Shown piece by piece: positions 43,263 through 52,601 of a DNA stretch of 64,000 nt. The DNA lies in contig CAKTVV010000010.1 in assembly GCA_934630515.1 (NCBI GenBank), forward strand, positions 35,423-99,422, in the 5' to 3' direction. Position 1 is the first letter of the stretch. Every line of letters starts with the position of its first letter. The notes beneath the pieces are model-generated. The model saw only the letters and a list, made by a program, of their open reading frames with translations, searched no databases and was not told the origin of the DNA. Origin of the DNA: an uncultured Eubacteriales bacterium. GTDB lineage: Bacteria; Bacillota; Clostridia; Oscillospirales; Acutalibacteraceae. The translations under genes were made by a program, and so were the position numbers.

Positions 43263-43565
43263 ATGCAGGGCATTTTACTGGTAATCGTGTTGGCAATTGT
43301 GGTGGAGGCAGTGGTGGAATACATCAAATCCCTCGCCAATTTGGCAATAAGCCACGAGTGGAAAACAGCGGCGTTGCAGATAGCCGCACTTGCGGTTTCT
43401 GTGTTGCTGTGTTTTATGACCGGAGCAGATCTGTTTGTGGCGTTGGGGCTGGAGTTTCGGTATGGTTGGATCGGGGTTCTGCTGACAGGGATCTTTGCCA
43501 GCCGTGGTGCAAATTACGTTAGCGATTTTGTCGGACGACTGCGTACCACCACTGCAAATGCATAG
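43263..43565 (+). CDS. Holin-like small membrane protein
   Basis: 100 aa with two to three hydrophobic helices (ILLVIVLAIVVEAVVEYI; LQIAALAVSVLLCFMTG; GVLLTGIFASRGANYV). It follows the amidase in the usual Firmicutes phage order and has AAGGAGG 7 nt upstream. Family not assigned; the holin role is from position and size. Confidence 0.7.
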   Translation: MQGILLVIVLAIVVEAVVEYIKSLANLAISHEWKTAALQIAALAVSVLLCFMTGADLFVALGLEFRYGWIGVLLTGIFASRGANYVSDFVGRLRTTTANA

Positions 43566-43572
43566 TAATTAA

Positions 43573-43612
43573 AAAAGGAGCGGGCTTACAATTCTGTAAA
43601 CCCGCTCCTTTT
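43573..43612 (+). terminator. Terminator of the phage lysis genes
   Basis: AAAAGGAGCGGG-C-TTACA pairs with TGTAA-A-CCCGCTCCTTTT around ATTC. Confidence 0.85.
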
Positions 43613-43942
43613 GCGCTTATCAATATATATTCATTCTTGTGATGGTGTTTTTTGCAACTCTCTTGCAACCGTTTTTTGTTTTTTGCGATTTGCTACAATC
43701 GGGAATATGTCAAGGAGTAGAAAAGAAATTTTCAAAAAAGTGCGCTTTCAGCGGGGGATCGGTGCCGCTTCATCGACAGGCAGAAGAAAGCGCAAGCCGG
43801 AAACGGCACCGGATGCGCATGGAAAGGGGGCGGACAGAAATGACCCGGGGGCAGCACCGATCCAGAGGGTCGAATACGATGCCCCCAAAGGATGAACCGA
43901 TACAGTTCCTCCTTTGGGGCTGCGATCCATATAAGCGGTCGA
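43613..43942. other. Intergenic region containing the candidate attR
   Basis: No credible gene. It contains AAAAGTGCGCTTT at 43736-43748, an exact copy of the sequence at 41438-41450. The phage-like, AT-rich part ends there and GC-rich host sequence resumes, which supports it as the right prophage boundary. Confidence 0.55.
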
Positions 43943-46072
43943 TCACATGCTCGATAAAGGCTCCGCTATACTGTCCGGCTTTTCCTCCAGCACATACCGA
44001 TGATAGAAATAGAGCGGCGTAGCCGACCAGCCGTGGCACAGGCTGCCCGCTTGGTCGAAATCCTCGGCGCCCCGTTCGGTCTCCCAGAAGCTGGTCGCCC
44101 CCTGCAGCAGCATCCGCCCCCAAATGGCGGCAATATCCTCCAATATCCATTGCCGGTAGGTGTTTGGCGCAGTCATGAGCGCATCGTATTTGAAAATGCG
44201 GTAGCTAAGGCTGATGGGGATCAGCGCATCGGTGTCGGCGGTAAGCGCTTGCAGCAGGCGGCGGCGCCGAGCGTCGTCCGGCACCCCGGCGCAGAGCATC
44301 AGCGCCTGCGTCAGCTCGGCATAATGCCGCAGCCCGTCTGTCTCCCGATAGGTGGCGTAGAGTCCCCGCTCCTCGTCCCAGAAGCGGTCGGCTGTTTGCG
44401 CCAGCTGCGCATAGCGCTGGCGGTAGGCGGCGGATGTTTTCGATTCTCCGATCCGCTCACACAAGCGGGATGCCGCCTGCAGCGCCAGCAATAGCCAAGC
44501 CAGCAGCGGCGCATCCTCCCGGGCATCGGCCACCGGGGAATATCCGTCCAGCCCGCTGCGCCATTCATAGAAATTCCAATAGACTGCGCCGGAAAACGGC
44601 GCTACCGGATCTTCACGCCGGAGAAAGGTCTCCAGCAAGCGTTCCGCTACCGGAAGCAGCTCTTTAACAAACGGCACATCCTGACTGTAGGCGGCGTACT
44701 CCTCCAGCGCAAGGATAAAGCTCAGAGAAAAGCTCGGGATCGTAATGGGTACCTCCGCCGGAAAACACAGCTCCAGCAGGCCGTCCTCCCGTGATCCCTC
44801 TGCCATCAGCTGCAGACAGGCACGGGGAAAGGCGGTCTCGCCAAAGGCGAAATAGCCGCACAGCATCTGATTGCGGGAATCCATCGCATACATGGCCTGC
44901 TCCCGCCACGGGCAGTCCTCGTAATGCTCGTGCATGCACAGCTCCAAGGTGCGGCGGCTGACGGCAGCGATACGAGCGTGCAGCGTATCGCTCCCGTGGA
45001 ACAGCGGGCGATAGCGCACCGGATAGCGCACGGGGCGCAGTCCTGCATAGTGCAGCGTACAGGAATGGGCAAAGATCAGCAGCATCACATAGCGGCAGCC
45101 GATGCGCTTAAAGTAGTGGGTGAACCGTTGGTGCCCCGCCTTGGCATAATATACGGCGGCAAACTGCCGTCCGCCGATGCTGCTGCGCACCCGCAGATCG
45201 TCCAGATGCTCGCCGAAGCCGACCAAGACTTCGGCTTCCTGTGCCAGCGTCAGCTCCAGCTCCAGCAGTCCGGACTCCTCCTGCTCCAGATCCAGCAGGA
45301 AATACAGCCCATCCCCCTCGGTGCTACGGAAAGCAACCCCCTCCTGCCGGGGAAGCTGCACACCGGTGTCTGCGCCCAGCTCTCTTGTGCGGCGAGCCGA
45401 CAGAAACGCCTGCTGGATCCGGTCACCGCAGGGAGCCTGCCGGTTTTCGTCCCGGAAAACGCCCTGCGCCCGGAGTGTGGCTGTACACGGAGAGTGTATT
45501 TGCAGGCTTTGAATAGGGCGGGGGCGCAGCGGCGGCGCATAGCCTGTTTCCCAAGCCGGAGCCCAGCCGGCGCCGGCAGTATAGTCGGGGGTGAGCCACC
45601 CATCCTCCTGCCGGGCGTCATAGCCAAAAGAAAAGGACAGCTGGGATGACAGGCGTTCTACGACGCCGCTGCGGTAAGCAGGGGAGGGGCGGCAGCGGGT
45701 GGCGTTGCCGCTGGCCGCAAGACACCCCTCCTGCCCGACGATTGCGAACAGAAGACCGGGCTGTCCCCGCCGGTAGACCGAGCTGCTTTCCCCCTGACAA
45801 TAAGCGAGGATACACAGCACGTTAGCGCCGGGATGCAGCCGATCGGTGATATTCGCCTGTTCATACACCTTGTCGGTGGGATAGTCGGCGTATTGGGACA
45901 GGGGTATGTGCTGCCCGTTGACGAAGGCGGCAAACTGGGAGTCGGCGCTGATATACAGCCGCACCGCCCCCTCTCCCGACCAGGAAAATGACTGCCGGAA
46001 TGCGGCGTATTGGTTCGGTTCCTCCGTGGGCGCCGTCCAGATCCAGCGGGCATCGCTTGACCAATCTTTCAT
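43943..46072 (-). CDS. GH78-like (alpha-L-rhamnosidase family) enzyme
   Basis: 709 aa, no signal peptide, so cytoplasmic. N-terminal beta domains (ARWIWTAPTEEPNQYAAFR; VRLYISADSQFAAFVNG) match the accessory N-domains of GH78. The (alpha/alpha)6 barrel contains EDCPWREQAMYAMDSRNQML, corresponding to the GH78 acid-residue region, and ends with GATSFWETERGAEDF and GSLCHGWSATPLYFYHRYVL, the family C-terminal signature. Likely an intracellular exo-glycosidase; rhamnoside is the family default but related clades act on other sugars. AGAGGAA precedes ATG 46072. It is 44 bp downstream of the AraC regulator gene on the same strand. Confidence 0.8.
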   Translation of the reverse strand: MKDWSSDARWIWTAPTEEPNQYAAFRQSFSWSGEGAVRLYISADSQFAAFVNGQHIPLSQYADYPTDKVYEQANITDRLHPGANVLCILAYCQGESSSVYRRGQPGLLFAIVGQEGCLAASGNATRCRPSPAYRSGVVERLSSQLSFSFGYDARQEDGWLTPDYTAGAGWAPAWETGYAPPLRPRPIQSLQIHSPCTATLRAQGVFRDENRQAPCGDRIQQAFLSARRTRELGADTGVQLPRQEGVAFRSTEGDGLYFLLDLEQEESGLLELELTLAQEAEVLVGFGEHLDDLRVRSSIGGRQFAAVYYAKAGHQRFTHYFKRIGCRYVMLLIFAHSCTLHYAGLRPVRYPVRYRPLFHGSDTLHARIAAVSRRTLELCMHEHYEDCPWREQAMYAMDSRNQMLCGYFAFGETAFPRACLQLMAEGSREDGLLELCFPAEVPITIPSFSLSFILALEEYAAYSQDVPFVKELLPVAERLLETFLRREDPVAPFSGAVYWNFYEWRSGLDGYSPVADAREDAPLLAWLLLALQAASRLCERIGESKTSAAYRQRYAQLAQTADRFWDEERGLYATYRETDGLRHYAELTQALMLCAGVPDDARRRRLLQALTADTDALIPISLSYRIFKYDALMTAPNTYRQWILEDIAAIWGRMLLQGATSFWETERGAEDFDQAGSLCHGWSATPLYFYHRYVLEEKPDSIAEPLSSM

Positions 46073-46116
46073 AGAATGCTTCCTCTCTTTTCTATCCAAA
46101 TATTCTATAGCACCCG

Positions 46117-46932
46117 CTACCGGTTGATGGCTGCCGGAGGCTGCCGCTTGCGGGAGCGGTATTCCCGGGGGGAGCAGCCCACTGTGCGGCGGAACATCTT
46201 GCCGAAATAGCTGGGATCGGAGAAGCCGCAGGTGTTGCTGATTTCTGTAATCGGTAATGCGGTGGTCTGCAGGTATTGCTTGGCTTTGGCGATGCGGATG
46301 CGCAGGAGTGTCTCCATAATGGAGGAGGAGCTGTCCTGTTTGTAATGGTGGCAGAGTGTGTACCGGTTCATGTGCATGGCGGCAGCCACATCGTCCAGCG
46401 TCAGCGGGCGGGAAAAGTGGTTTTCCAAATAATTATCCACCTGATGCACCAGAGAAAAATGATCGGACAGCAGGTCGGACAGCAGCTCATTGACCAAAGA
46501 ATACGCCGCCAGCGAGCGCTGCACCGGATCGCTGTTGTTATTGCAGCGCTCATCCAGCTGGCGGCAGGCAGCAGGCAAAAAGGGCGGCACCTCAAACAGC
46601 AGCCAGGATCTGACCTCATAAAAGGCCAGAACGCCGTCCAGACCGAAAAAGGAAAACCAGGCGGTGATGGGCTGCTCATCGCCATATTGGACATAGGAGT
46701 GGGGCATATGCGCCGGGATAAAGGCGCCTTGCCCCGGTCTCAGGATGCAGGTATGGTCGTCCAGCGTCATCCGCAGCGCCCCCTCCTCGACCCAAATAAA
46801 TTGATGGATCATGCGCCCATAGGGGCAGTCGATATCCTCCTGCCCATAGCGGTAGTTGACGGCATTGAGCACGCAGGGCAGGCAGATCTGTTGGGTATAT
46901 ACGGTACGATTATGATTGGTCTCCAGAAACAT
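46117..46932 (-). CDS. AraC-family regulator
   Basis: 271 aa from the ATG at 46930-46932 (GGGAGG 11 nt upstream). N-terminal cupin sensor (HQFIWVEEGALRMTL; LRPGQGAFIPAHMPHSYVQY) and a C-terminal double HTH: LTLDDVAAAMHMNRYTLCHH and ITEISNTCGFSDPSYFGKMF, ending GCSPREYRSRK. Divergent from the GH42 gene with shared promoter space and upstream of the GH78-like gene, so it likely activates both sides in response to a sugar. Confidence 0.92.
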   Translation of the reverse strand: MFLETNHNRTVYTQQICLPCVLNAVNYRYGQEDIDCPYGRMIHQFIWVEEGALRMTLDDHTCILRPGQGAFIPAHMPHSYVQYGDEQPITAWFSFFGLDGVLAFYEVRSWLLFEVPPFLPAACRQLDERCNNNSDPVQRSLAAYSLVNELLSDLLSDHFSLVHQVDNYLENHFSRPLTLDDVAAAMHMNRYTLCHHYKQDSSSSIMETLLRIRIAKAKQYLQTTALPITEISNTCGFSDPSYFGKMFRRTVGCSPREYRSRKRQPPAAINR

Positions 46933-46969
46933 AGCGGCAATATCCTCCCAGTTTAACAACAATTTCCCG

Positions 46970-47025
46970 TTGAAATCGCTGGTTTTATCTCATATAATTA
47001 TACCGTAAACTTTTAGTTTTGTAAA
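46970..47025. promoter_or_regulatory. Overlapping divergent promoters (araC-type gene / GH42)
   Basis: Plus strand: TTGAAA (46970-46975), 17 bp, TATAAT (46993-46998). Minus strand: TTTACA (47020-47025), 17 bp, TATAAT (46997-47002). The two -10 boxes share TATAATTATA, so only one polymerase can sit there at a time. Confidence 0.85.
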
Positions 47026-47039
47026 GAGGATATGCAGAA

Positions 47040-49058
47040 ATGGAGAAAAAAGCGACACACAAATATGCCGAGTTTCCCAAGCTGGGGGCTGCGTACTATC
47101 CGGAATGCTGGGATGAGGAGCAGCAGCTCGCCGATGTGGAATATATGAAAAAGGCCGGTATCACGGCGGTGCGTATCGGGGAATTTGCCTGGAGTCAGAT
47201 GGAGCCGCAGGAGGGCGATTTCCGGTTCGCATGGCTGCGGCGGGTGATGAACCGGCTGGCGCAGGCGGGGATCGGGGTAATTCTGTGTACCCCCTCCGCC
47301 ACGCCGCCTATCTGGCTGGAGGAGATGGATCCCACGATGATGCGCCGGGACGACGGCGGCCGCACTATGCAGCACGGCAGCCGCCGCAACGCCTGCTCCA
47401 ACAACGAGACCTACCGGTTTTATGCCGCCCGCATTGCGCAAAAGCTGGGGGAAAAATTCGGCAAGGATCCGCAGGTGCTGGGCTGGCAGATCGACAATGA
47501 GATCTATCTCAACGGGAACGGCTGCTTCTGCGCTGTCTGCCGTGCAAAATTCACCCGGTATCTGCGGGAGCGATACGGCACCATTCAGGAGCTGAACCGG
47601 CGGTGGGGGCTGTCCACTTGGAGCCAGACCTATGACCGCTTTGACCAAGTGCCGCCGGTGACCAGCTATGTATGGCACAACCCGCATCTGAAGCTGGAGT
47701 GGCTGCGGTTCAACAGCCTGTCCCACGTGGATTTTATCCGGATGCAGGCGGATATTCTGCATCGGTATACCAAGGCGCCGGTCGGAACCGATATGATGCC
47801 CATGCCTTGGATCGACCATGCGGCGATCGCTGCTTTTACCGATGTGATGGAGTTCAATCACTATACAAATGAGGAGGAGCTTGAACAGATCACCTGGTGG
47901 TTTGACTATATGCGCTCCCTCAAGGATCGCCCCTTCTGGGTGACCGAGACCTCCACCTGCTGGAACGGAGCCACCTATCCCCTTGCCGGACTGCGTCCGG
48001 AGGGCTTCTGCCGTGCCAACTCCTGGCTGCCCATCGTGCTGGGCGGCGAGGCGAATATGTATTGGCTCTGGCGGCAGCATCGGGCGGGACATGAGCTGAT
48101 GCACGGCTCGGTGCTGCAAGCCTCCGGTCAGCCGATCTATGCCTTTGACGAGGTGGCGCAGACCGGGGCGGAATATCATCGGGCTTCCGAGTTCCTGACG
48201 GCAACGACGGTGGCGGCGGATACCGCTATCATGCGGTCGGCTCTCAACGAGCAGATGTTTGAATTTCAGCCCATCGCCCCGCCGGTGCGGGACGGCGGGC
48301 TGCCGGTGGATCGGGAGATCCATCGGGCGGTCACACGGGCGGGCATCCGACCGGATGTTATTGCGCCGTCCAAGGAGCTGTCCCGCTATCGGCTGCTGTT
48401 TACCCCCGCCATGATGACGCTGGAGGAGGGCGATGTGCGGGAGCGGATCGTCCGCTGGGTCGAGGACGGCGGCGTCTGGGTGGTCGGACCGCTGACGGAT
48501 CTGCGGGACGAGCTGGGGGCGCATTATCCCGACCGGCAGACCGGCTCGCTGGAAAAGCTGATCGGCTGCCGCCTGATACAGCAATGTGCCGATCCGAAGC
48601 ACTATCTTACCTGTCATTGGACCCAAAGCGGCGAGCTGTTTCAGCCCCAGCGGTGGCTGGAGCTGTTTGAGACGGCGGGGGATGCCGAGTCGCTGGTCGA
48701 GGTGACGCAGGGACATACGGCGCTGGTGGGCAAGAGCCTTTTGATCCGCAAGCCGTATGGACGGGGCACCATTCTGGTGCTGGGCACGCTGCCGGCTCCG
48801 GAGGATCTGGCCCGTGTGATCGGGCTGGCGGCGACCATCAGCGGAGCGGAACGGCTGGAGCTGGAGGGAACGGTGGCTGCCGCCCACCGCAAAGGCGCCG
48901 ACCGGGAAGGGCTGGCGGTGCAGGAGATCGGCGGCGCTGCGGCGGCGGTGCGGTTCAGCGGACGGCTGACCGACCGGCTGACCGGCGAGGTATTTGACGG
49001 CTGTGCGCCGCTGGAGCCCTATCAGACACGGATCCTGGAGCGGACCGAGACGGAATAA
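47040..49058 (+). CDS. GH42 beta-galactosidase
   Basis: 672 aa, no signal peptide (cytoplasmic). The N-terminal YYPECWDEEQQLADVEYMKK and VRIGEFAWSQMEP are GH42 hallmarks. Acid/base E154 in GWQIDNEI, nucleophile E303 in FWVTETST. The zinc-binding Cys cluster GNGCFCAVC (C162, C164, C167) is present. Middle trimerisation domain and C-terminal beta domain follow. AGAGGAT lies before the ATG. Acts on galactosides imported as oligosaccharides. First of four or five + genes reaching to 58369. Confidence 0.95.
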   Translation: MEKKATHKYAEFPKLGAAYYPECWDEEQQLADVEYMKKAGITAVRIGEFAWSQMEPQEGDFRFAWLRRVMNRLAQAGIGVILCTPSATPPIWLEEMDPTMMRRDDGGRTMQHGSRRNACSNNETYRFYAARIAQKLGEKFGKDPQVLGWQIDNEIYLNGNGCFCAVCRAKFTRYLRERYGTIQELNRRWGLSTWSQTYDRFDQVPPVTSYVWHNPHLKLEWLRFNSLSHVDFIRMQADILHRYTKAPVGTDMMPMPWIDHAAIAAFTDVMEFNHYTNEEELEQITWWFDYMRSLKDRPFWVTETSTCWNGATYPLAGLRPEGFCRANSWLPIVLGGEANMYWLWRQHRAGHELMHGSVLQASGQPIYAFDEVAQTGAEYHRASEFLTATTVAADTAIMRSALNEQMFEFQPIAPPVRDGGLPVDREIHRAVTRAGIRPDVIAPSKELSRYRLLFTPAMMTLEEGDVRERIVRWVEDGGVWVVGPLTDLRDELGAHYPDRQTGSLEKLIGCRLIQQCADPKHYLTCHWTQSGELFQPQRWLELFETAGDAESLVEVTQGHTALVGKSLLIRKPYGRGTILVLGTLPAPEDLARVIGLAATISGAERLELEGTVAAAHRKGADREGLAVQEIGGAAAAVRFSGRLTDRLTGEVFDGCAPLEPYQTRILERTETE

Positions 49059-49071
49059 AGGAGAGAGAGCC

Positions 49072-50784
49072 ATGCTGATCTCACGGGTCGAGACGGTCGG
49101 CGGTGTGCCGACTCTGACGGTCAACGGACAGCCGATAGCGGCGGCGGCATATATTACCTATTTTTGCGATCAGGCGCACTATCGGGATTTTGCGGCGGCG
49201 GGATACCGGCTGTTTTCGGTGCCGGTGTATTTCGCCGGGCAATCCGCCAGCAACTGCGTGGCGCTGCCGCCGGATGGGCGGGGCGTGTACGATCCGATCT
49301 ATTCGGGGGGAGCGCCGGACTATGAGGCGGCGGATCGCCGCATCCGGGAGATTCTGGAGGTTTGTCCCGACGGGTGGATCTTTCCGAGACTGGATATTTC
49401 GCTGCCCCGGGCGTGGGAGCTGGCGCATCCGCAGGAGCTGTGCGACACCTATGCCGGGGGAGACCCGGATGAGCGGCGGCGCAGCTGCTTTTCCTCCCGG
49501 CTGTGGGCGGAGGAGACCGCCCGTCTGCTGGAGGATTTCCTGACCCATAGCGAACAGGCACCCTATGCCGACCGGGTGTTCGGGTATCAGCTGGCGGCGG
49601 GCGGCTGCGGCGAGTGGTACGGCTTTGATTATCAGGGCTCCGTAGGTCCCCGCTCCCGGGAGGCGTTTGCCCGGTGGTGCGCCGAAACCGGCGCACCGGC
49701 GGATGAGCCCCATTACTATCGGTTCCTGTCGCAGACGGCGGCACACCGGCTGATGGAGATGGCAGCGGTGGCAAAGCGCTGCGTCGGGCGGCGGAAGATC
49801 ATCGGCAGCTTTTACGGCTATACGGCGGAGAGCGTGGAGCGGGAGCATAATCACCATGCGCTGTCGGCGGTGCTGCGGTGTCCGGATGTGGATTTTCTGT
49901 GCGCACCGGTCTCCTATCTCAACTGGCGTTCCACCGGACAGGATAATCCGAACCACACCCCGGTGGATTCCATCAAGCTCCACGGCAAGCTGTATTTCGC
50001 CGAGCAGGATGTGCGCACCCATTTAACGAAAGCCCCCAATGCACATCCGGCGTTTGAAAACGGCGTGTGGGCGCCGCCGCCGGCGGAAAAAGCCGTGGAG
50101 ATCATGAAGCTGCAGTCCAGCCGGGCGCTGACCCATGGCCACGGCTTTTGGTGGTTTGATATGTGGGGCGGATGGTTTGCCGACCCCCGGTATATGGCGA
50201 TAGCGCAGCGGGCACGGGAGCTGATGGAGGAATCGCTGCGCCTGCCCCGCCGCAGCGCAGCCAAAGCGGCGGTGTTTGTGGATGAAGCGTCGTTTGCGTA
50301 TTTGCCCGCCGGCTCCCGGGCGGGCAGCAGCGTGGTGTATCAGTTCCGCCGGATTCTGGGGCTGTCCGCCACGCCCTACGACATCTATCTGGCGGATGAT
50401 TTCGACGCCGTATATGAGCGGTACGCTGCCTGTGTATTTCTGCAGCCCTGCCCCACGGAGGAGCTGTCCCGGCATGTCCGCCGGGCGGAGGCGGCGGGGA
50501 TCCCCACACTGGTGGTGACACCGGATAACGCCTGGATGGAGCCGCAGGCATTGTTGGAGTTTTTCCGGCAAGCCGGAGCGGGCACGGCAGCGGATCGCCC
50601 CTGTGTGGTGTACCGCAGCGAAAGCTATGTATTTTTGCATACGGCGGAGGAGGGGGTCTATGCGCCGGATATTCCCTCCGGCTCCTTGGAGCTGTTCACC
50701 GGTAAACGGTACACATTTCCCGCTTATCTGCCGGCAGGCACAGGCTATTTGTTTTCTGTGAGCGAAGACGGCTGCAGGCAGTAA
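49072..50784 (+). CDS. Predicted clan GH-A-like glycoside hydrolase, family unassigned
   Basis: 570 aa, no signal peptide. TIM-barrel-like order with candidate acid/base E181 (GYQLAAGGCGEWYGF) and candidate nucleophile E311 (KLYFAEQDVRTH), then a beta-galactosidase-trimerisation-like flavodoxin domain (~405-520; KAAVFVDEASFAYL, LVVTPDNAWME). The layout resembles GH42/GH-A relatives but the motifs differ from GH42. Start ATG 49072 has AAGGAGAGAG upstream, 13 bp after GH42. Expected to act on the same imported oligosaccharide. Confidence 0.65.
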   Translation: MLISRVETVGGVPTLTVNGQPIAAAAYITYFCDQAHYRDFAAAGYRLFSVPVYFAGQSASNCVALPPDGRGVYDPIYSGGAPDYEAADRRIREILEVCPDGWIFPRLDISLPRAWELAHPQELCDTYAGGDPDERRRSCFSSRLWAEETARLLEDFLTHSEQAPYADRVFGYQLAAGGCGEWYGFDYQGSVGPRSREAFARWCAETGAPADEPHYYRFLSQTAAHRLMEMAAVAKRCVGRRKIIGSFYGYTAESVEREHNHHALSAVLRCPDVDFLCAPVSYLNWRSTGQDNPNHTPVDSIKLHGKLYFAEQDVRTHLTKAPNAHPAFENGVWAPPPAEKAVEIMKLQSSRALTHGHGFWWFDMWGGWFADPRYMAIAQRARELMEESLRLPRRSAAKAAVFVDEASFAYLPAGSRAGSSVVYQFRRILGLSATPYDIYLADDFDAVYERYAACVFLQPCPTEELSRHVRRAEAAGIPTLVVTPDNAWMEPQALLEFFRQAGAGTAADRPCVVYRSESYVFLHTAEEGVYAPDIPSGSLELFTGKRYTFPAYLPAGTGYLFSVSEDGCRQ

Positions 50785-50862
50785 AGGTATATTCTTTGCG
50801 GCTGTTGATCTATCGGTCTGTTCCGAAAGCTGGTTGAAAATAGACGAATAGGAGGAGCTTGT

Positions 50863-52521
50863 ATGAGCGGTAAAAAAGGTCTGGTCTGGTTTGTATCTTT
50901 TGCGTTGATGGCAGCTCTGCTGAGCATCGGTTTTGGCGGAGCGGTGGCGGCTGAAGGCCCGGATTGGTCGGCGGCGGCTGACGGGGTGCTGGGGCAGTAT
51001 ATCGCCGCCGCTTCGGTACCGGCGGGTAGTCTGATCGCCGGGAAGACCCCCACGGTCGGCACCACCGACACGGCGTGGGAGGTCAAGAGCGGCTCTGCCG
51101 CCGCCGATAAGCTGACGGACGGGCAATTCTGCACCGGTGCCGCCGATCGGGTGCTGTATGAGCTGTGGAAGCACGATTACAACAGCGGCAGCTGGGCGGC
51201 GTTCACTTTTACGCTGGATGCGGCGACGGCGATCGACCGCTTTCTCATCGGCTCGGAAACCGGCAGTGCCCAATACCTGACGGATGTGCGGGTGTATGTG
51301 AGCGACACGCTGGAAACGCTGTATGAGGATAGCAGCAAGGTGGCGGAGGCTGCCGGTGTCACGCTGGGCAATTACTTCATCCGGGGCGACGTTAAGACCG
51401 GACGGTATGTCGGCTTTGCCTTCAAGAACCCGGGCGGATATTGGTCGGCGCCTTGGTATGGAGAGATCCGGTTCGGAGAGCTGGCGGTGTATGGCGTGGG
51501 CGAGCCGGACTGGACATATGCCACGGAGGTGACGAAGGGGCAGTGCGTCCCCGCAGACGGACGGCTGCAGCCGGACAGCCGGATCGCCGGGCTGCTGCCG
51601 ACTCAGGGGCTGACCGGCGAGGAATGGCCGACCTATAACGGTCCGCTGTCTTATGTGACGGATGGCGCTCTGGTACAGGCTGATAATGCCAACCGGGCGC
51701 AGCTGAACCTCAATCCCACCGTGCCGGCGGGACAGTGGGCGCAGCTCACCTTTGATATGGGATATGCGGCACGGCTGACGCACTTTCTCGTCGGCTCGGA
51801 GTATGGCTCCGGGCAATATCTGACGGATGTACGGATCTATGTCAGCGGCAGCCTGTCGGAGCTGTACAGCGAGACGTCGTTGGTGACGGAAGCGTCGGGG
51901 GTTACGCTGGGGAATTACTATCTCAAGGGAGAGGCAGCCGTCGGACGGTATGTGGGCTTTGCCTTCAAGAACCCGGGCGGTTTCTGGTCGGCGCCCTGGT
52001 ATGGTCTGCTGCGCATCGGGGAGCTGGCGGCATACGGCGAGCCGGCGGTGCTGACCTCCGGCGGGGCGCAGCTGCGGGATCCCGCTGCCGCCGACGGCTA
52101 TGCGCTGCGGTTCGGATTCGATGTTGCCGGCACCGGTATCGTCTATGCCAGCGCCGACCCGGCGCAGGAGCATAATTATGCCCGTGATCTGTCGGCGGCG
52201 TATATCACCGTCAACGGAGAGGTCTGCAAGCTGCTGAATATGGGAGCCGTTGTCGCCAATACCGCCGATTTTGGCGAGGAATTGACCAAAGAGGATGTAA
52301 ACGGCCGGCGCATCAAGGATGTGGTGGCAGAGAATCTGTATACCGTAGAGGAAAAGACGGTGCGGTTTACGGCGGTGATCGTGAAGATCCCGGCGGGCAA
52401 AGAGGCGGTCACTCTCTATGCCGTGCCGTATGTGGAATACGAGAGCGCTGCCGGGACCGGTATTCTGTATGGGGAGACGATCTCCCGTTCGGTCAGCGAG
52501 CTGCTGAACGCTGTCGAATAA
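50863..52521 (+). CDS. Secreted two-repeat discoidin protein
   Basis: 552 aa. Signal peptide 1-29 (FGGAVAAEG). Two discoidin-type modules of about 181 aa (to ~215 and ~400), each ending KNPGGxWSAPWYGxxRxGEL, then a C-terminal beta domain (~405-545; YAVPYVEYESAAGTG). No membrane helix or sorting motif, so freely secreted or bound by partners. Its modules are nearly the same as the first ones of the next gene, even in DNA, indicating duplication. AGGAGG lies before ATG 50863. Likely glycan-binding. Confidence 0.75.
   Translation: MSGKKGLVWFVSFALMAALLSIGFGGAVAAEGPDWSAAADGVLGQYIAAASVPAGSLIAGKTPTVGTTDTAWEVKSGSAAADKLTDGQFCTGAADRVLYELWKHDYNSGSWAAFTFTLDAATAIDRFLIGSETGSAQYLTDVRVYVSDTLETLYEDSSKVAEAAGVTLGNYFIRGDVKTGRYVGFAFKNPGGYWSAPWYGEIRFGELAVYGVGEPDWTYATEVTKGQCVPADGRLQPDSRIAGLLPTQGLTGEEWPTYNGPLSYVTDGALVQADNANRAQLNLNPTVPAGQWAQLTFDMGYAARLTHFLVGSEYGSGQYLTDVRIYVSGSLSELYSETSLVTEASGVTLGNYYLKGEAAVGRYVGFAFKNPGGFWSAPWYGLLRIGELAAYGEPAVLTSGGAQLRDPAAADGYALRFGFDVAGTGIVYASADPAQEHNYARDLSAAYITVNGEVCKLLNMGAVVANTADFGEELTKEDVNGRRIKDVVAENLYTVEEKTVRFTAVIVKIPAGKEAVTLYAVPYVEYESAAGTGILYGETISRSVSELLNAVE
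51421..52045 (+). repeat. 543-bp discoidin repeat unit (secreted protein)
   Basis: The KNPGG-WSAPWYG codons recur at about 51421 and 51964, 543 bp apart. Confidence 0.75.
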
Positions 52522-52601
52522 AGCGGCGGCGGTGTTGAAAAACTCCATTCAAGCGGCGTTTCCCTGCTGTAAGGGTGCTCGCCGTGGAAAGGCGGGAATG
52601 T

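Noticed and set aside
43639..44022. 127-codon + frame after the phage lysis genes
   Set aside because: It runs through the candidate attR and into the antisense of the GH78-like gene; low-quality composition.
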